From Sedimentisphaerales bacterium (GTDB lineage Bacteria > Planctomycetota > Phycisphaerae > Sedimentisphaerales > SG8-4): a DNA stretch of 12,363 bases. How positions within the stretch are numbered: position 1 is the stretch's first letter; each line of letters opens with the position of its first letter. Position numbers and translations under genes: made by a program. The notes under the pieces were generated by a model. The model worked only from the letters and a program-made list of their open reading frames with translations, made no database searches and was not told the origin of the DNA. The DNA lies in contig JAFGCA010000763.1 in NCBI GenBank assembly GCA_016932895.1, forward strand, positions 1 to 12,363, given 5' to 3'. Positions 1 through 7,511 of this stretch are shown here, in pieces.

Positions 1-2
1 CG

Positions 3-758
3 CTGCCCGAGCCCCTGCTCGACCCCGGCGGAGCGGCGCTGAACGGCAAGTTCTACGTGGTGGCCGGCAAGGACGAGCTCAGCCACAAGCACAGCGTGCG
101 GGTCTACGATCCCGAGACGGACACGTACGAAACCATCGCCCCCCTGCCGCACGCGCGATCCTATTGTCACGGCGTCACCGTCGGCAAGTACATCTACATC
201 TTCGGGGCTCGAACGCTGCGCTCGGACGGCCGCGCCGACCGCACCACGTTTCGCTACGACCCGAAAAACAACACCTACAAACGAACCGCCGATCTGCCCG
301 AAGGGGCGCGCTTTATCGTGCACGGCAGCTATAACAACTGCATCTATGCCGTTCACGGAGAGACCGACCGGGAAACGTATGCCGACGGCGTCCTGAAATA
401 CATCGTGGCTCAGGATAAGTGGGTCAAGCTGGACGTGCCCCGAATCGAACAGAGAAAGTGGTACTTGAGTCAACATTCCACCCACGTGGCCATCGGATCG
501 AAACTGTTCATCCTCGGCGGCTGGAGCAAGGTCACCAGCTCGCGCAGCAACAGGGCAACCTACTTCGATATGGCGACGGAGACCTTCGGCGAGGTCGCGC
601 CGATGCCGAACGGGCGCTGCTGCGGCGCCGCCGGCGTAATGGACGACAAGTTGTACGTGGCCGGCGGTTTCTGGAAATGGGTCGACGACGTCTGCGAGTG
701 TACGGAGACATGGGGTTTCCCCTTCCCTCAGAACGATAAGACAACCGACTCGGAGTGA
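3..758 (+). CDS. Kelch-repeat beta-propeller protein, 3' part (5' end outside window)
   Basis: The reading frame is open from the window's left edge, so the true start lies upstream; the GTG at 57 falls inside a repeat (Phe-Tyr-Val-Val-Ala-Gly) and is not a start. About 251 residues are visible, ending at TGA 756-758. Five kelch-type blades can be read. Each has a 'G-x-x-hydrophobic ... (I/L)Y(V/I)xGG' strand pair followed by 'YDPxTxTYxxxAPLPxxR': for example NGKFYVVAG, GKYIYIFGA, NNCIYAVHG, GSKLFILGGW and DDKLYVAGGFW. Kelch motifs build six- or seven-bladed propellers that bind ligands or, in NanM-like proteins, act on sugars. No catalytic role can be assigned from this part. The tail after the last blade is short and polar, with no membrane anchor. 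The next gene, a Tat-exported oxidoreductase, starts 101 bases downstream on the same strand, so cotranscription is possible. Any signal peptide would be outside the window. Confidence 0.85.
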   Translation: MPEPLLDPGGAALNGKFYVVAGKDELSHKHSVRVYDPETDTYETIAPLPHARSYCHGVTVGKYIYIFGARTLRSDGRADRTTFRYDPKNNTYKRTADLPEGARFIVHGSYNNCIYAVHGETDRETYADGVLKYIVAQDKWVKLDVPRIEQRKWYLSQHSTHVAIGSKLFILGGWSKVTSSRSNRATYFDMATETFGEVAPMPNGRCCGAAGVMDDKLYVAGGFWKWVDDVCECTETWGFPFPQNDKTTDSE

Positions 759-859
759 ACCCGTCGGCGCCGCCAGGGCAGAATCATCCTTGTGCGGCAA
801 ACCGGAACAGAGCGAGCATCACGCTGCGTGAAGCGCGCGGATATTGAGGAGACACGAAC

Positions 860-2239
860 ATGAGAGAGCAAGATAGCACGAAGAACGAAAAGAGCCCCAC
901 CCTGTCGCGGCGGCGTTTCGTCGGGAGTGCCGCAGCCACCGCGGCGTTCAGTATTGTGCCCCGTCACGTCCTGGGCGGCCCCCGGAACGTCGCTCCCAGC
1001 GAGAAGCTCAACATCGCCGGCATCGGTGTGGGCGGACGCGGCGCCGACGATCTGCGCGGCGTGGAAAGCGAGAAAATTGTGGCGTTGTGCGACGTGGACT
1101 GGCGAAGCGCGGCCGGCACGTTCCGGCGCTATCCCGATGCCAAACAGTACCGCGACTTCCGCGAGATGCTGGACAAGGAGGGCGACGCGATCGATGCCGT
1201 CGTGGTGGCCACGCCCGATCACGTTCACGCCGTGGCCTCGATGGCCGCGATCAAGCGCGGCAAGCACGTCTATTGCGAGAAGCCGCTGACGCGCACCGTC
1301 CACGAGGCCCGGGCGCTGGCAGAAGCGGCGCGCGACGCGAACGTCGCCACGCAGATGGGCAACCAGGGGATGGCCTTCGAAGGCAACCGGCTGATCAAGG
1401 AATGGCTCCGGGACGGCGCGATCGGAGACGTGCGCGAGGTCCACGTCTGGTCGGACCGGCCCACGCATCAGGGCAAGCTGCCGCTGTGGTGGGCGCAGGG
1501 GATCGAGCGACCGAAGGACACGCCGCCGGTACCGGACCATCTGGATTGGGACTTGTGGCTGGGGCCGGCGCCGTATCGGCCCTATCACCCGGCGTATGTG
1601 CCGTTCCGGTGGCGCGGCTGGTGGGATTTTGGCTCGGGCGGCCTGGGCGATATGGGGATTCACAACCTCGCGCCGGTCTTTACGGCGCTGAAGCTCGGGG
1701 CGCCCACGAGCGTTCACGCCAGCAGCACGCCGGTCTATGAAGAAACGCTGCCGCTGGCCTGCACCGTTCATTACGAGTTCCCTCCGCGCGGCGACATGCC
1801 GGGCGTGACGCTGCACTGGTACGACGGCGGACTCATCGCGGCGCGCCCGCCCGAACTGGAGGACAGCAGAGAGCTGCCCCGCGAGGACGGCCTGATCTTC
1901 GTGGGCGACCGCGGCAAGATGCTGGTCACCGGCTGGGGCGGCAACAGCCCCCGCCTGATCCCCGAGGCCAGAATGAAAGCCTACAAACTACCGCCCAAAA
2001 GCCTCCCCCGTTCCATCGGCCACTACGCTGAGTGGATCAAGGCGTGCAAGGAGGGGACACCGACGGAATCGAGTTTCGCGTTCGCCGGTCCGATGACCGA
2101 AGCGGTTCTGCTCGGGACCGTTGCCGTCCGCACGGGCGGTCGCAAGCTCCTCTGGGACAGCGAGCGCATGAGAGTCATAAATTCGCCCCAGGCCAACGCC
2201 TGCCTGCACTACCCCTACCGCACGTCGTGGACGCTGTGA
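860..2239 (+). CDS. Gfo/Idh/MocA-family oxidoreductase with Tat signal peptide
   Basis: 459 residues. The ATG at 860 follows GAGGAG (847-852) at a good distance. The N-terminus carries a twin-arginine signal, S16-R17-R18-R19-F20-V21, then an Ala-rich hydrophobic stretch to about residue 40, so the protein is probably exported already folded with its cofactor. The Rossmann domain begins at about residue 50 with the NAD(P)-binding loop GIGVGGRG (54-61). ATPDHVH lies at 117-123 and the family Lys/Pro motif EKP at 140-142. The C-terminal substrate domain has the block GSGGLGDMGIHNL (278-290), whose Asp284 and His288 are likely active-site residues. The tail (Trp-Asp ... Asn-Ser-Pro-Gln-Ala-Asn ... 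Tyr-Arg-Thr-Ser-Trp) is typical of the large planctomycete branch of the family. The substrate is unknown, probably a sugar, inositol or glycan-derived compound. A 13-base dyad (819-831, TCACGC-T-GCGTGA) lies just upstream and could be regulatory. Confidence 0.92.
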   Translation: MREQDSTKNEKSPTLSRRRFVGSAAATAAFSIVPRHVLGGPRNVAPSEKLNIAGIGVGGRGADDLRGVESEKIVALCDVDWRSAAGTFRRYPDAKQYRDFREMLDKEGDAIDAVVVATPDHVHAVASMAAIKRGKHVYCEKPLTRTVHEARALAEAARDANVATQMGNQGMAFEGNRLIKEWLRDGAIGDVREVHVWSDRPTHQGKLPLWWAQGIERPKDTPPVPDHLDWDLWLGPAPYRPYHPAYVPFRWRGWWDFGSGGLGDMGIHNLAPVFTALKLGAPTSVHASSTPVYEETLPLACTVHYEFPPRGDMPGVTLHWYDGGLIAARPPELEDSRELPREDGLIFVGDRGKMLVTGWGGNSPRLIPEARMKAYKLPPKSLPRSIGHYAEWIKACKEGTPTESSFAFAGPMTEAVLLGTVAVRTGGRKLLWDSERMRVINSPQANACLHYPYRTSWTL

Positions 2240-2316
2240 GATCGAGCCCGGCACCGCGCAAGGCCCCCGACGGCGGCGCGTGGACAAAACTATTGACCGA
2301 AATGGAGCGGCCCGTA

Positions 2317-2344
2317 TTGACGAAACCCGCCGCGCCGCTATCAT
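2317..2344 (+). promoter_or_regulatory. Sigma-70-type promoter for rpoN
   Basis: The -35 box TTGACG (2317-2322) and the -10 box TATCAT (2339-2344) each match consensus at five of six positions, with 16 bases between. Transcription would begin near 2351, giving a leader of about 45 bases before the rpoN ATG at 2397. A second TATTGAC lies 24 bases upstream (2291-2297, repeated at 2315-2321), forming a short direct repeat that could be an operator or chance. Consensus boxes from other phyla are only a guide here. Confidence 0.5.
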
Positions 2345-2396
2345 GGATTCCATATCGTAACGGACAGCGCAAATTGGAGTGTACGAAGGTGCCACC

Positions 2397-3869
2397 ATGA
2401 AACTGGAAATGACAGGACAGATGCGGATGGAGCAGCGGATGAAGCTGGCCCCGCATATGATCCAGTCGATGGAGATCCTCCAGCTTCCGCTGCTGGCCCT
2501 GCAGGAACGCCTCGAACAAGAGCTCAACAACAATCCCGTCCTCGAACTGGAAGATGTCGACCGGTCGGACGAAACCCAGGCGCCGGAGGAACCGTCCCAG
2601 GACGACGACTTCGCCGAGAAGGATCTGGTCGTCAATACGGACGACAACAAGGCGGATGATTTCGAGCGTCTGGACCGTATGGACGACGACTTCAAGGACT
2701 TCATCGACCAGTCCGGTCCGTTCCGCCGCCGCCACGCGGAAGAAGAGGACCGCAAACTGGAGGCGATCAAGAATACGGCGGCCCCGCCGCAATCTCTGCA
2801 CGACTATCTCAGCGATCAATGGCGTCTGGTGGACGCCGCCGAACCGGTCAAGCGGGCCGGCGAGGCCATCATCGACTACATCGACCGCCGCGGTTACCTG
2901 TCGGTCCCCCTCGAACAGTTGCACCGCAAGGACCGGGACGATTTCACCGTCGATCACCTGCACGAGGCGTTGCGGGGAGTGCAGGAGCTGGACCCCCCGG
3001 GCGTCGGTGCCCGCGACGTCCGCGAGTGCCTGCTCATTCAACTGGCGCAGAGCGGCGACGACACGACCTTCGAGTATCGCCTCGTCGCCGACCACATGGA
3101 CGCCCTGCTGGAGAACCGCCTGCCCGAGATCGCCAAGAAGATGAAGTGCAGCGTCGAGCAGATCAACCACGCCATCGAGCGTCTGAGCAAACTGGACACC
3201 TCTCCCGGCCTGCAAGTCGGGCGCAGCGACAACATCCCCATTACGCCGGACGTGATCGTCGACTCCCCCAACGGTTTCGACGAATTCGTCGTCCGCCTCG
3301 CCGACACCAACTTGCCGAGCCTCCGGCTCAATCGCCACTACCTGCGGATGGCCAAAGACAAGAAGGTCGCCGAAAACACACGAAAATTCCTGCAAAACAA
3401 CATTCGCTCGGCCAACTGGATCATGGACGCGATCGAGCAGCGGAGAAACACGCTTCTGAACGTCTCCCAAGCGATCGTCAAGCACCAGCACGATTTCTTC
3501 GCCCACGGCCCACTTCATCTGCGGCCCCTGCCCATGTCGAAGGTGGCCGACGAGGTGGGCGTGCACCTGGCTACGGTCTCCCGCGCCGTTTCGGGCAAAT
3601 ACCTCCAGTGCGCCTGGGGCATTCTGCCCCTGCGCAAGTTCTTCAGCGGAGGCATGGAGGACACCAACGGACAGGCCCATAGCTGGGAAGCCATTCGCGT
3701 CAAGCTCCAGCAGATCATCGACGAAGAAGACAAGGCCAAGCCTTTGAACGACGACCAGATTCGCGAGCAGCTCGCCGCCGCGGGCATCCCCAGTCTGGCC
3801 CGGCGCACCGTCGCCAAATATCGCAAGCTGATGAACATCCCCACCGCCCGCTTTCGCAAGCGCTATTAG
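2397..3869 (+). CDS. rpoN: RNA polymerase sigma-54 factor RpoN
   Basis: 490 residues. The ATG at 2397 is chosen over an in-frame GTG at 2379 because GAAGGT (2385-2390) lies six bases before it and because the protein then begins directly with region I. Region I (about 1-50) is Gln/Leu-rich, with the hallmark MIQSMEILQLPL and ELNNNPVLEL, and is what bacterial enhancer-binding ATPases act on. Region II (about 52-115) is strongly acidic. The core-binding region follows, with DPPGVGARDVRECL. The DNA-binding helix-turn-helix begins near residue 380 (MSKVADEVGVHLATVSRAV). The RpoN box, ARRTVAKYRK, lies at 468-477 and reads the -24 promoter element. Length and order are normal and no part is missing. 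The factor directs RNA polymerase to -24/-12 promoters; no activator gene or clear -24/-12 promoter was seen in the window. A small hairpin (AGGCC-TGC-GGCCT, 3868-3880) overlaps the stop codon. Confidence 0.97.
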   Translation: MKLEMTGQMRMEQRMKLAPHMIQSMEILQLPLLALQERLEQELNNNPVLELEDVDRSDETQAPEEPSQDDDFAEKDLVVNTDDNKADDFERLDRMDDDFKDFIDQSGPFRRRHAEEEDRKLEAIKNTAAPPQSLHDYLSDQWRLVDAAEPVKRAGEAIIDYIDRRGYLSVPLEQLHRKDRDDFTVDHLHEALRGVQELDPPGVGARDVRECLLIQLAQSGDDTTFEYRLVADHMDALLENRLPEIAKKMKCSVEQINHAIERLSKLDTSPGLQVGRSDNIPITPDVIVDSPNGFDEFVVRLADTNLPSLRLNRHYLRMAKDKKVAENTRKFLQNNIRSANWIMDAIEQRRNTLLNVSQAIVKHQHDFFAHGPLHLRPLPMSKVADEVGVHLATVSRAVSGKYLQCAWGILPLRKFFSGGMEDTNGQAHSWEAIRVKLQQIIDEEDKAKPLNDDQIREQLAAAGIPSLARRTVAKYRKLMNIPTARFRKRY

Positions 3870-4011
3870 GCCTGCGGCCTTGACGCTGCCACCCGGAAAG
3901 CCGGCGAAAGACTGGATTCCGGTCGCGCCGACCCTTCAGACACCCGTCGGGGCCGACGGCCTCTTTGCGCTTGACCGTTTGTTGCGAGTTTGTTAGTTTG
4001 CGCCGGCGTTT

Positions 4012-4028
4012 GAGGGCCTCGGGCCCTC
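4012..4028 (+). terminator. Terminator-like hairpin between rpoN and the ABC exporter
   Basis: A seven-base perfect stem GAGGGCC-TCG-GGCCCTC (4012-4018 with 4022-4028) is followed by CGTTTCTTGT, which is T-rich but not a clean T-run. It may end rpoN transcription or be structure in the leader of the ABC gene. A weak possible promoter, TTGACC (3971-3976) with TAGTTT (3994-3999) at 17 bases, lies upstream of the hairpin. If that promoter is used, the hairpin is in a leader. The rest of 3870-4114 shows nothing else. Confidence 0.3.
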
Positions 4029-4114
4029 CGTTTCTTGTGTCCCGAGCGGCCGCGTCGGAGCCCCGGCCCGGCCATCCGGGGGCACGCAACAATCGCAGGA
4101 GAAGCTCTTTCGAC

Positions 4115-6292
4115 ATGAAAGCCTTTGGTCGCATATTCAAGTACGTCTGGCCCCAGTGGCCGCGCCTTATCGTCGTTGTCTTCACGGCAATGGTTGTCGC
4201 TGCACTGATTTCCGTCAGCTTCATGACCATCATTCCGCTCCTGAAGGTCATGACCGGCAGCGAGGGTCTGCACGGCTGGGTGGACAGAAAAACGTGCGAG
4301 CATTACTACGGTCTCGACTTTCCCGTTCCGAAGACCGGCGAACAGACCGACCCGTCGGGTCTTGTGTTACGCCCCGGCCTGGAGATCCTGAGCGTCGACG
4401 AGAACAGCCTTGCCGAGAAGGCAGGTCTGCGAACGAAAGACCGAATTACCAATGTGGGGAACCTCGCCGCACAGCAGGATTCACCCATGTCGCAGGCGCG
4501 CCTGCTGCAGGAGCTGGCCGCGACCGACCAGGACGTCATCCCCGTTGAGATCATCCGACCGAACGGCAGCAGCACTTCCATCAACCTGAGCACACCCCAT
4601 GACCAGGCCTACCTCGAAAGCCTGGATTGGAGCGTGTTCAAGCGGTTTCGATACGACGCGCATCTGGTGGGCCTGGGGCTCGCGCAATGGACCGTCGCGT
4701 TCCTGCCCCGAGGCCAGACCAACACGGCGGTCGTGGCCATTATGCTGGTCATCGTTGTCATCACCATCATTCGCTGTATCGCCAAGTTCTACCAGGGATA
4801 TCTCGGGGAGAAGGTCGTTCAGGTGGCTACCAATCGCCTGCGCGAGGACGTTTTTGCCCGGGTGACCCAGATGCCCATCGCTTCGTTTCTCAGCGAACGC
4901 CCCAGCGACACCGTCAGTCGAATCGTGCGTGATACTACCATAATGGGAACGACGATCAAGGTCATGCTCGGCAAGGCGCTTCGAGAACCGATGAATGCGT
5001 TGTTCATGCTCGCTGCGGCCATGTTCATCAACTGGCAACTGACACTCGTTTTCCTCTGCGGCGGGCCCTTCATCGTGGCTCTGCTCGGTGCGTTCGGAGC
5101 GAAAATGAAAAAAGCCACCCGCCGCTCGCTGGTGGCCAGTTCCCAGATGCTGGCCAAGCTCCAGGAGACGGTAGCGGGGCTGAGAATCGTCAAGGTCTAC
5201 AACCAGCAGCAAAACGAGCGGGAACAATTCGAGGCCATCAACAATCGGTTGCTCAAACAATTGCTGCGCATATCGAGAGTGGATGCGGCCACGCACCCCG
5301 TGCTGGAAGTGCTGGGCATCCTGGCCGCCGCGGCGGCGATCATCGTCGGCATGAGATGGGTAGCGAGCGGCGATCTGGAGGGACCCGAGTTTATCGCTCT
5401 CCTGGCCCTGCTGGGCGCCTCGGCCGAAGCCGTGCGAAAGACCGGCGACATCTGGAACAAGATCCAACAGGCCAACGCCGCAGCCGAACGCGTCTTCGCC
5501 GTGATGGATCAGCCGGTGGAGGGGGAGAAACCCAACGCCATCACCCTCCCACCGGCCAAAGGCGACGTCATCTTTCGCGACGTTGTCTTCACCTATCCCA
5601 ACGCCGATCATCCGGCCCTGCGGGCCGTGAACCTGAGCGTCTCGGCGGGCCACAACGTCGCCGTGGTCGGACCCAACGGCTCCGGCAAGACCACGCTGGC
5701 CAACCTGCTGCCGCGTTTTCACGATCCCGATTCCGGGCAGATCTTCATCGACGGCCACGACATTCGCGACGTCACGCTGAAGAGCCTGCGCGACCAGATC
5801 GGCATGGTGACGCAGGATCTGATTACGTTCAACGACACCATCGCGGCCAATATCGGCTACGGGCGCATCGGCGCGACACGCGACGAGATCGTGGCCGCGG
5901 CCAAACGCGCCTTCGCCCACGAGTTTATCGACCGCTTGCCCGAGGGCTACGAAACCGTTATCGGCGAGCACGGTGTCGGACTCAGCGGGGGACAACTGCA
6001 AAGGATCGTCATCGCCCGGGCCATCCTGAAGAATCCGACCGTGCTGATCTTCGATGAGGCCACCAGCCAGGTCGACGCCGAAAGCGAGGCCAAGATCCAT
6101 CGGGCCATCGAAGAAATCATGCGCGATCGCACCACCTTCATCATCGCGCATCGCTTCAGCACGGTGGTCGCCGCCGATATGATCGTCGTCATGGACGGCG
6201 GTCGCATCATCGCTCAGGGACACCACGACGAACTCATGCAAAAGTCCGCGGTGTATCAGGGACTCTATGAAACGCAATTGGTCAAAGCGTGA
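4115..6292 (+). CDS. MsbA-like ABC exporter (fused TMD-NBD) with PDZ-like domain in first periplasmic loop
   Basis: 725 residues from the ATG at 4115 (AGGAGAAG at 4097-4104). The frame stays open upstream to 3965, but that stretch is Arg/Pro-rich and lacks family features. TM1 spans about 17-43 and TM2 about 203-222, with further helices to about residue 450; the first cytoplasmic coupling region (RLREDVFARVTQMP) and NBD follow. The NBD has Walker A GPNGSGKTT (519-527), Q-loop Gln567, signature LSGGQLQR (623-630), Walker B VLIFDEA (643-649) with Glu648, and H-loop His679, so it should be an active ATPase. Family members usually run about 580-600 residues. The excess sits in the TM1-TM2 loop (about 44-202), where residues 88-159 read as a PDZ domain: a GLEI ligand loop, 'SVDENSLAEKAGL' and 'DRITNVG', then a terminal 'VIPVEIIRPNGSSTSINL'. 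Homodimeric exporters of this group move lipids or lipid-linked glycans. Substrate is unknown. It sits alone between rpoN and GH130. Confidence 0.93.
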   Translation: MKAFGRIFKYVWPQWPRLIVVVFTAMVVAALISVSFMTIIPLLKVMTGSEGLHGWVDRKTCEHYYGLDFPVPKTGEQTDPSGLVLRPGLEILSVDENSLAEKAGLRTKDRITNVGNLAAQQDSPMSQARLLQELAATDQDVIPVEIIRPNGSSTSINLSTPHDQAYLESLDWSVFKRFRYDAHLVGLGLAQWTVAFLPRGQTNTAVVAIMLVIVVITIIRCIAKFYQGYLGEKVVQVATNRLREDVFARVTQMPIASFLSERPSDTVSRIVRDTTIMGTTIKVMLGKALREPMNALFMLAAAMFINWQLTLVFLCGGPFIVALLGAFGAKMKKATRRSLVASSQMLAKLQETVAGLRIVKVYNQQQNEREQFEAINNRLLKQLLRISRVDAATHPVLEVLGILAAAAAIIVGMRWVASGDLEGPEFIALLALLGASAEAVRKTGDIWNKIQQANAAAERVFAVMDQPVEGEKPNAITLPPAKGDVIFRDVVFTYPNADHPALRAVNLSVSAGHNVAVVGPNGSGKTTLANLLPRFHDPDSGQIFIDGHDIRDVTLKSLRDQIGMVTQDLITFNDTIAANIGYGRIGATRDEIVAAAKRAFAHEFIDRLPEGYETVIGEHGVGLSGGQLQRIVIARAILKNPTVLIFDEATSQVDAESEAKIHRAIEEIMRDRTTFIIAHRFSTVVAADMIVVMDGGRIIAQGHHDELMQKSAVYQGLYETQLVKA

Positions 6293-6296
6293 CGAC

Positions 6297-6313
6297 AAAC
6301 GCGTCGCGCGTTT
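6297..6313 (+). terminator. Hairpin just after the ABC exporter stop
   Basis: A perfect seven-base stem AAACGCG-TCG-CGCGTTT (6297-6303 with 6307-6313) begins five bases after the TGA at 6290-6292. Its 3' arm ends in TTT, then CAGGG, so the T-tract is minimal. It is placed like a terminator and may separate the ABC gene from the GH130 gene 53 bases further on. Without a long T-run it could be only partly effective. Confidence 0.4.
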
Positions 6314-6365
6314 CAGGGCCCCGGACGGTAGCCCTGGCCGATAGGAATGGAACGCATTTGGTGGG

Positions 6366-7334
6366 ATGTGGAAGATGCCGCAGCGCGTAACAGAGAAGAA
6401 AGCACACGACTTGTTCCGGAGATTTGACGGGAATCCCGTGCTGTCGCCGGATCAGTGGCCGTACCCGGCCAATGCCGTTTTCAACCCCGGCGCCGCCAGA
6501 CTCAACGATGAGACCCTGCTGCTGGTCCGCGTGGAGGACATGCGCGGCTTCTCGCACCTGACCGTGGCCCGCAGTCCCAATGGATTCACGGACTGGCAAA
6601 TCGACCCCGCGCCGACCCTCACCGCCGATCCCCATTCGCATGAAGAGCGTTGGGGCCTGGAAGATCCGCGCATCGTCTGGCTGGAAGAGCAGAAGCAATT
6701 CGCCGTAACCTACGTTTCGTTCAGCGAAGGCGGCCCGATCGTGTCTCTGGCCATCACCAAGAACTTCCGCACGTTCGCGCGCCTGGGGGGCCTGCTGCCG
6801 CCCGAGGACAAGGACGCGTGCCTGTTCCCCCGCCGCTTCGACGGGCGGTTTGCCCTGATTCACCGCCCGATCGTGCGCGGGGAGGCCCACATCTGGCTGA
6901 GCTTCTCACCGGATCTGAAACACTGGGGCGACCATCAACTGCTGATCCCCACCCGGCCGGCCTACTGGGACTGTCACCGCGTCGGTCTGGCCTGCCAGCC
7001 GATTGAGACCTCCGAAGGCTGGCTGATCTTCTACCACGGCGTCCGCTCGACCACCGCCGGACAAATCTACCGCGTCGGCCTGGCCTTGCTGGACCTGAAC
7101 CAGCCCTGGAAGCTCCTGCGCCGCAGCGACGAATGGGTCCTCGGACCGAACGCCTTCTACGAGCGCGTCGGCGACGTCGGCGACGTCGTCTTTCCCACCG
7201 GCGCCATCGTCTGCAAGGAGACCGACGAGCTGCACTTGTACTACGGAGCCGCCGACTGCACCATCGCCGTGGCCACCGCCAAAATCAGCGACATCCTCGA
7301 CTACATCCTCTCCAGCCCGACCGTCCAGGCATGA
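6366..7334 (+). CDS. GH130-family beta-mannoside phosphorylase / glycosidase
   Basis: 322 residues from the ATG at 6366; a second in-frame ATG at 6375 is equally possible (GGTGGG at 6360-6365 would suit it) and would remove three residues. The five-bladed propeller family is recognised from the N-terminal 'NPVLSP ... AVFNPGAARLNDETLLLVRVED', the central WGLEDPRIVW (96-105) and the later 'LFPRRFDGRFALIHRPI'. In studied GH130 enzymes the Asp of the EDPR motif (here Asp100) acts as the proton donor. Basic residues such as the Arg and His in the HRP segment help bind phosphate. Because that basic set appears to be kept, phosphorolysis of beta-1,4-mannosides is favoured over hydrolysis, but this is an inference. 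There is no signal peptide, so the enzyme should act in the cytoplasm on imported oligosaccharides. No mannan hydrolase or transporter is seen nearby. A hairpin at 6297-6313 may separate it from the upstream gene. Confidence 0.85.
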   Translation: MWKMPQRVTEKKAHDLFRRFDGNPVLSPDQWPYPANAVFNPGAARLNDETLLLVRVEDMRGFSHLTVARSPNGFTDWQIDPAPTLTADPHSHEERWGLEDPRIVWLEEQKQFAVTYVSFSEGGPIVSLAITKNFRTFARLGGLLPPEDKDACLFPRRFDGRFALIHRPIVRGEAHIWLSFSPDLKHWGDHQLLIPTRPAYWDCHRVGLACQPIETSEGWLIFYHGVRSTTAGQIYRVGLALLDLNQPWKLLRRSDEWVLGPNAFYERVGDVGDVVFPTGAIVCKETDELHLYYGAADCTIAVATAKISDILDYILSSPTVQA

Positions 7335-7418
7335 CGACAACGGCAGCCCACGGGGACCCGCCCGCCAAGTGCGAGGTATTTCTAAGCCGCAGCTTGGATC
7401 CTTCACTCCGCTGCCCCG

Positions 7419-7446
7419 CGTTCAGAGCTCGCCCTGAGGATGAACG
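7419..7446. repeat. Imperfect palindrome between convergent GH130 and marC
   Basis: CGTTCA (7419-7424) pairs with TGAACG (7441-7446), and inside it CTC (7428-7430) pairs with GAG around GCCCT. The composition, with 'CCCTGAGGATGAACGAAGG' on the plus strand, resembles the dispersed extragenic elements found in many bacterial genomes, but only one copy is in this window. It may also serve as a weak two-way terminator. Nothing else is seen in 7335-7511. Confidence 0.3.
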
Positions 7447-7511
7447 AAGGGGAAACATTCCGTGCACGAGTAAATCAGAATGCGTATTGGTCGGGCAGGG
7501 GAGCCCACCAG

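Noticed and set aside
2175..3680. 501-codon minus-strand frame opposite rpoN
   Set aside because: It is antisense to clear RpoN motifs. Long antisense frames are expected from GC-rich codon usage, and it shows no domain.
3965..4114. 50-residue N-terminal extension of the ABC exporter
   Set aside because: It is Arg/Pro-rich and contains a hairpin. The ATG at 4115 has a ribosome site and the usual family N-terminus.
4481..6298. 605-codon minus-strand frame opposite the ABC exporter
   Set aside because: It is the complement of an unmistakable ABC transporter, Asp/Gly/His-rich without motifs.
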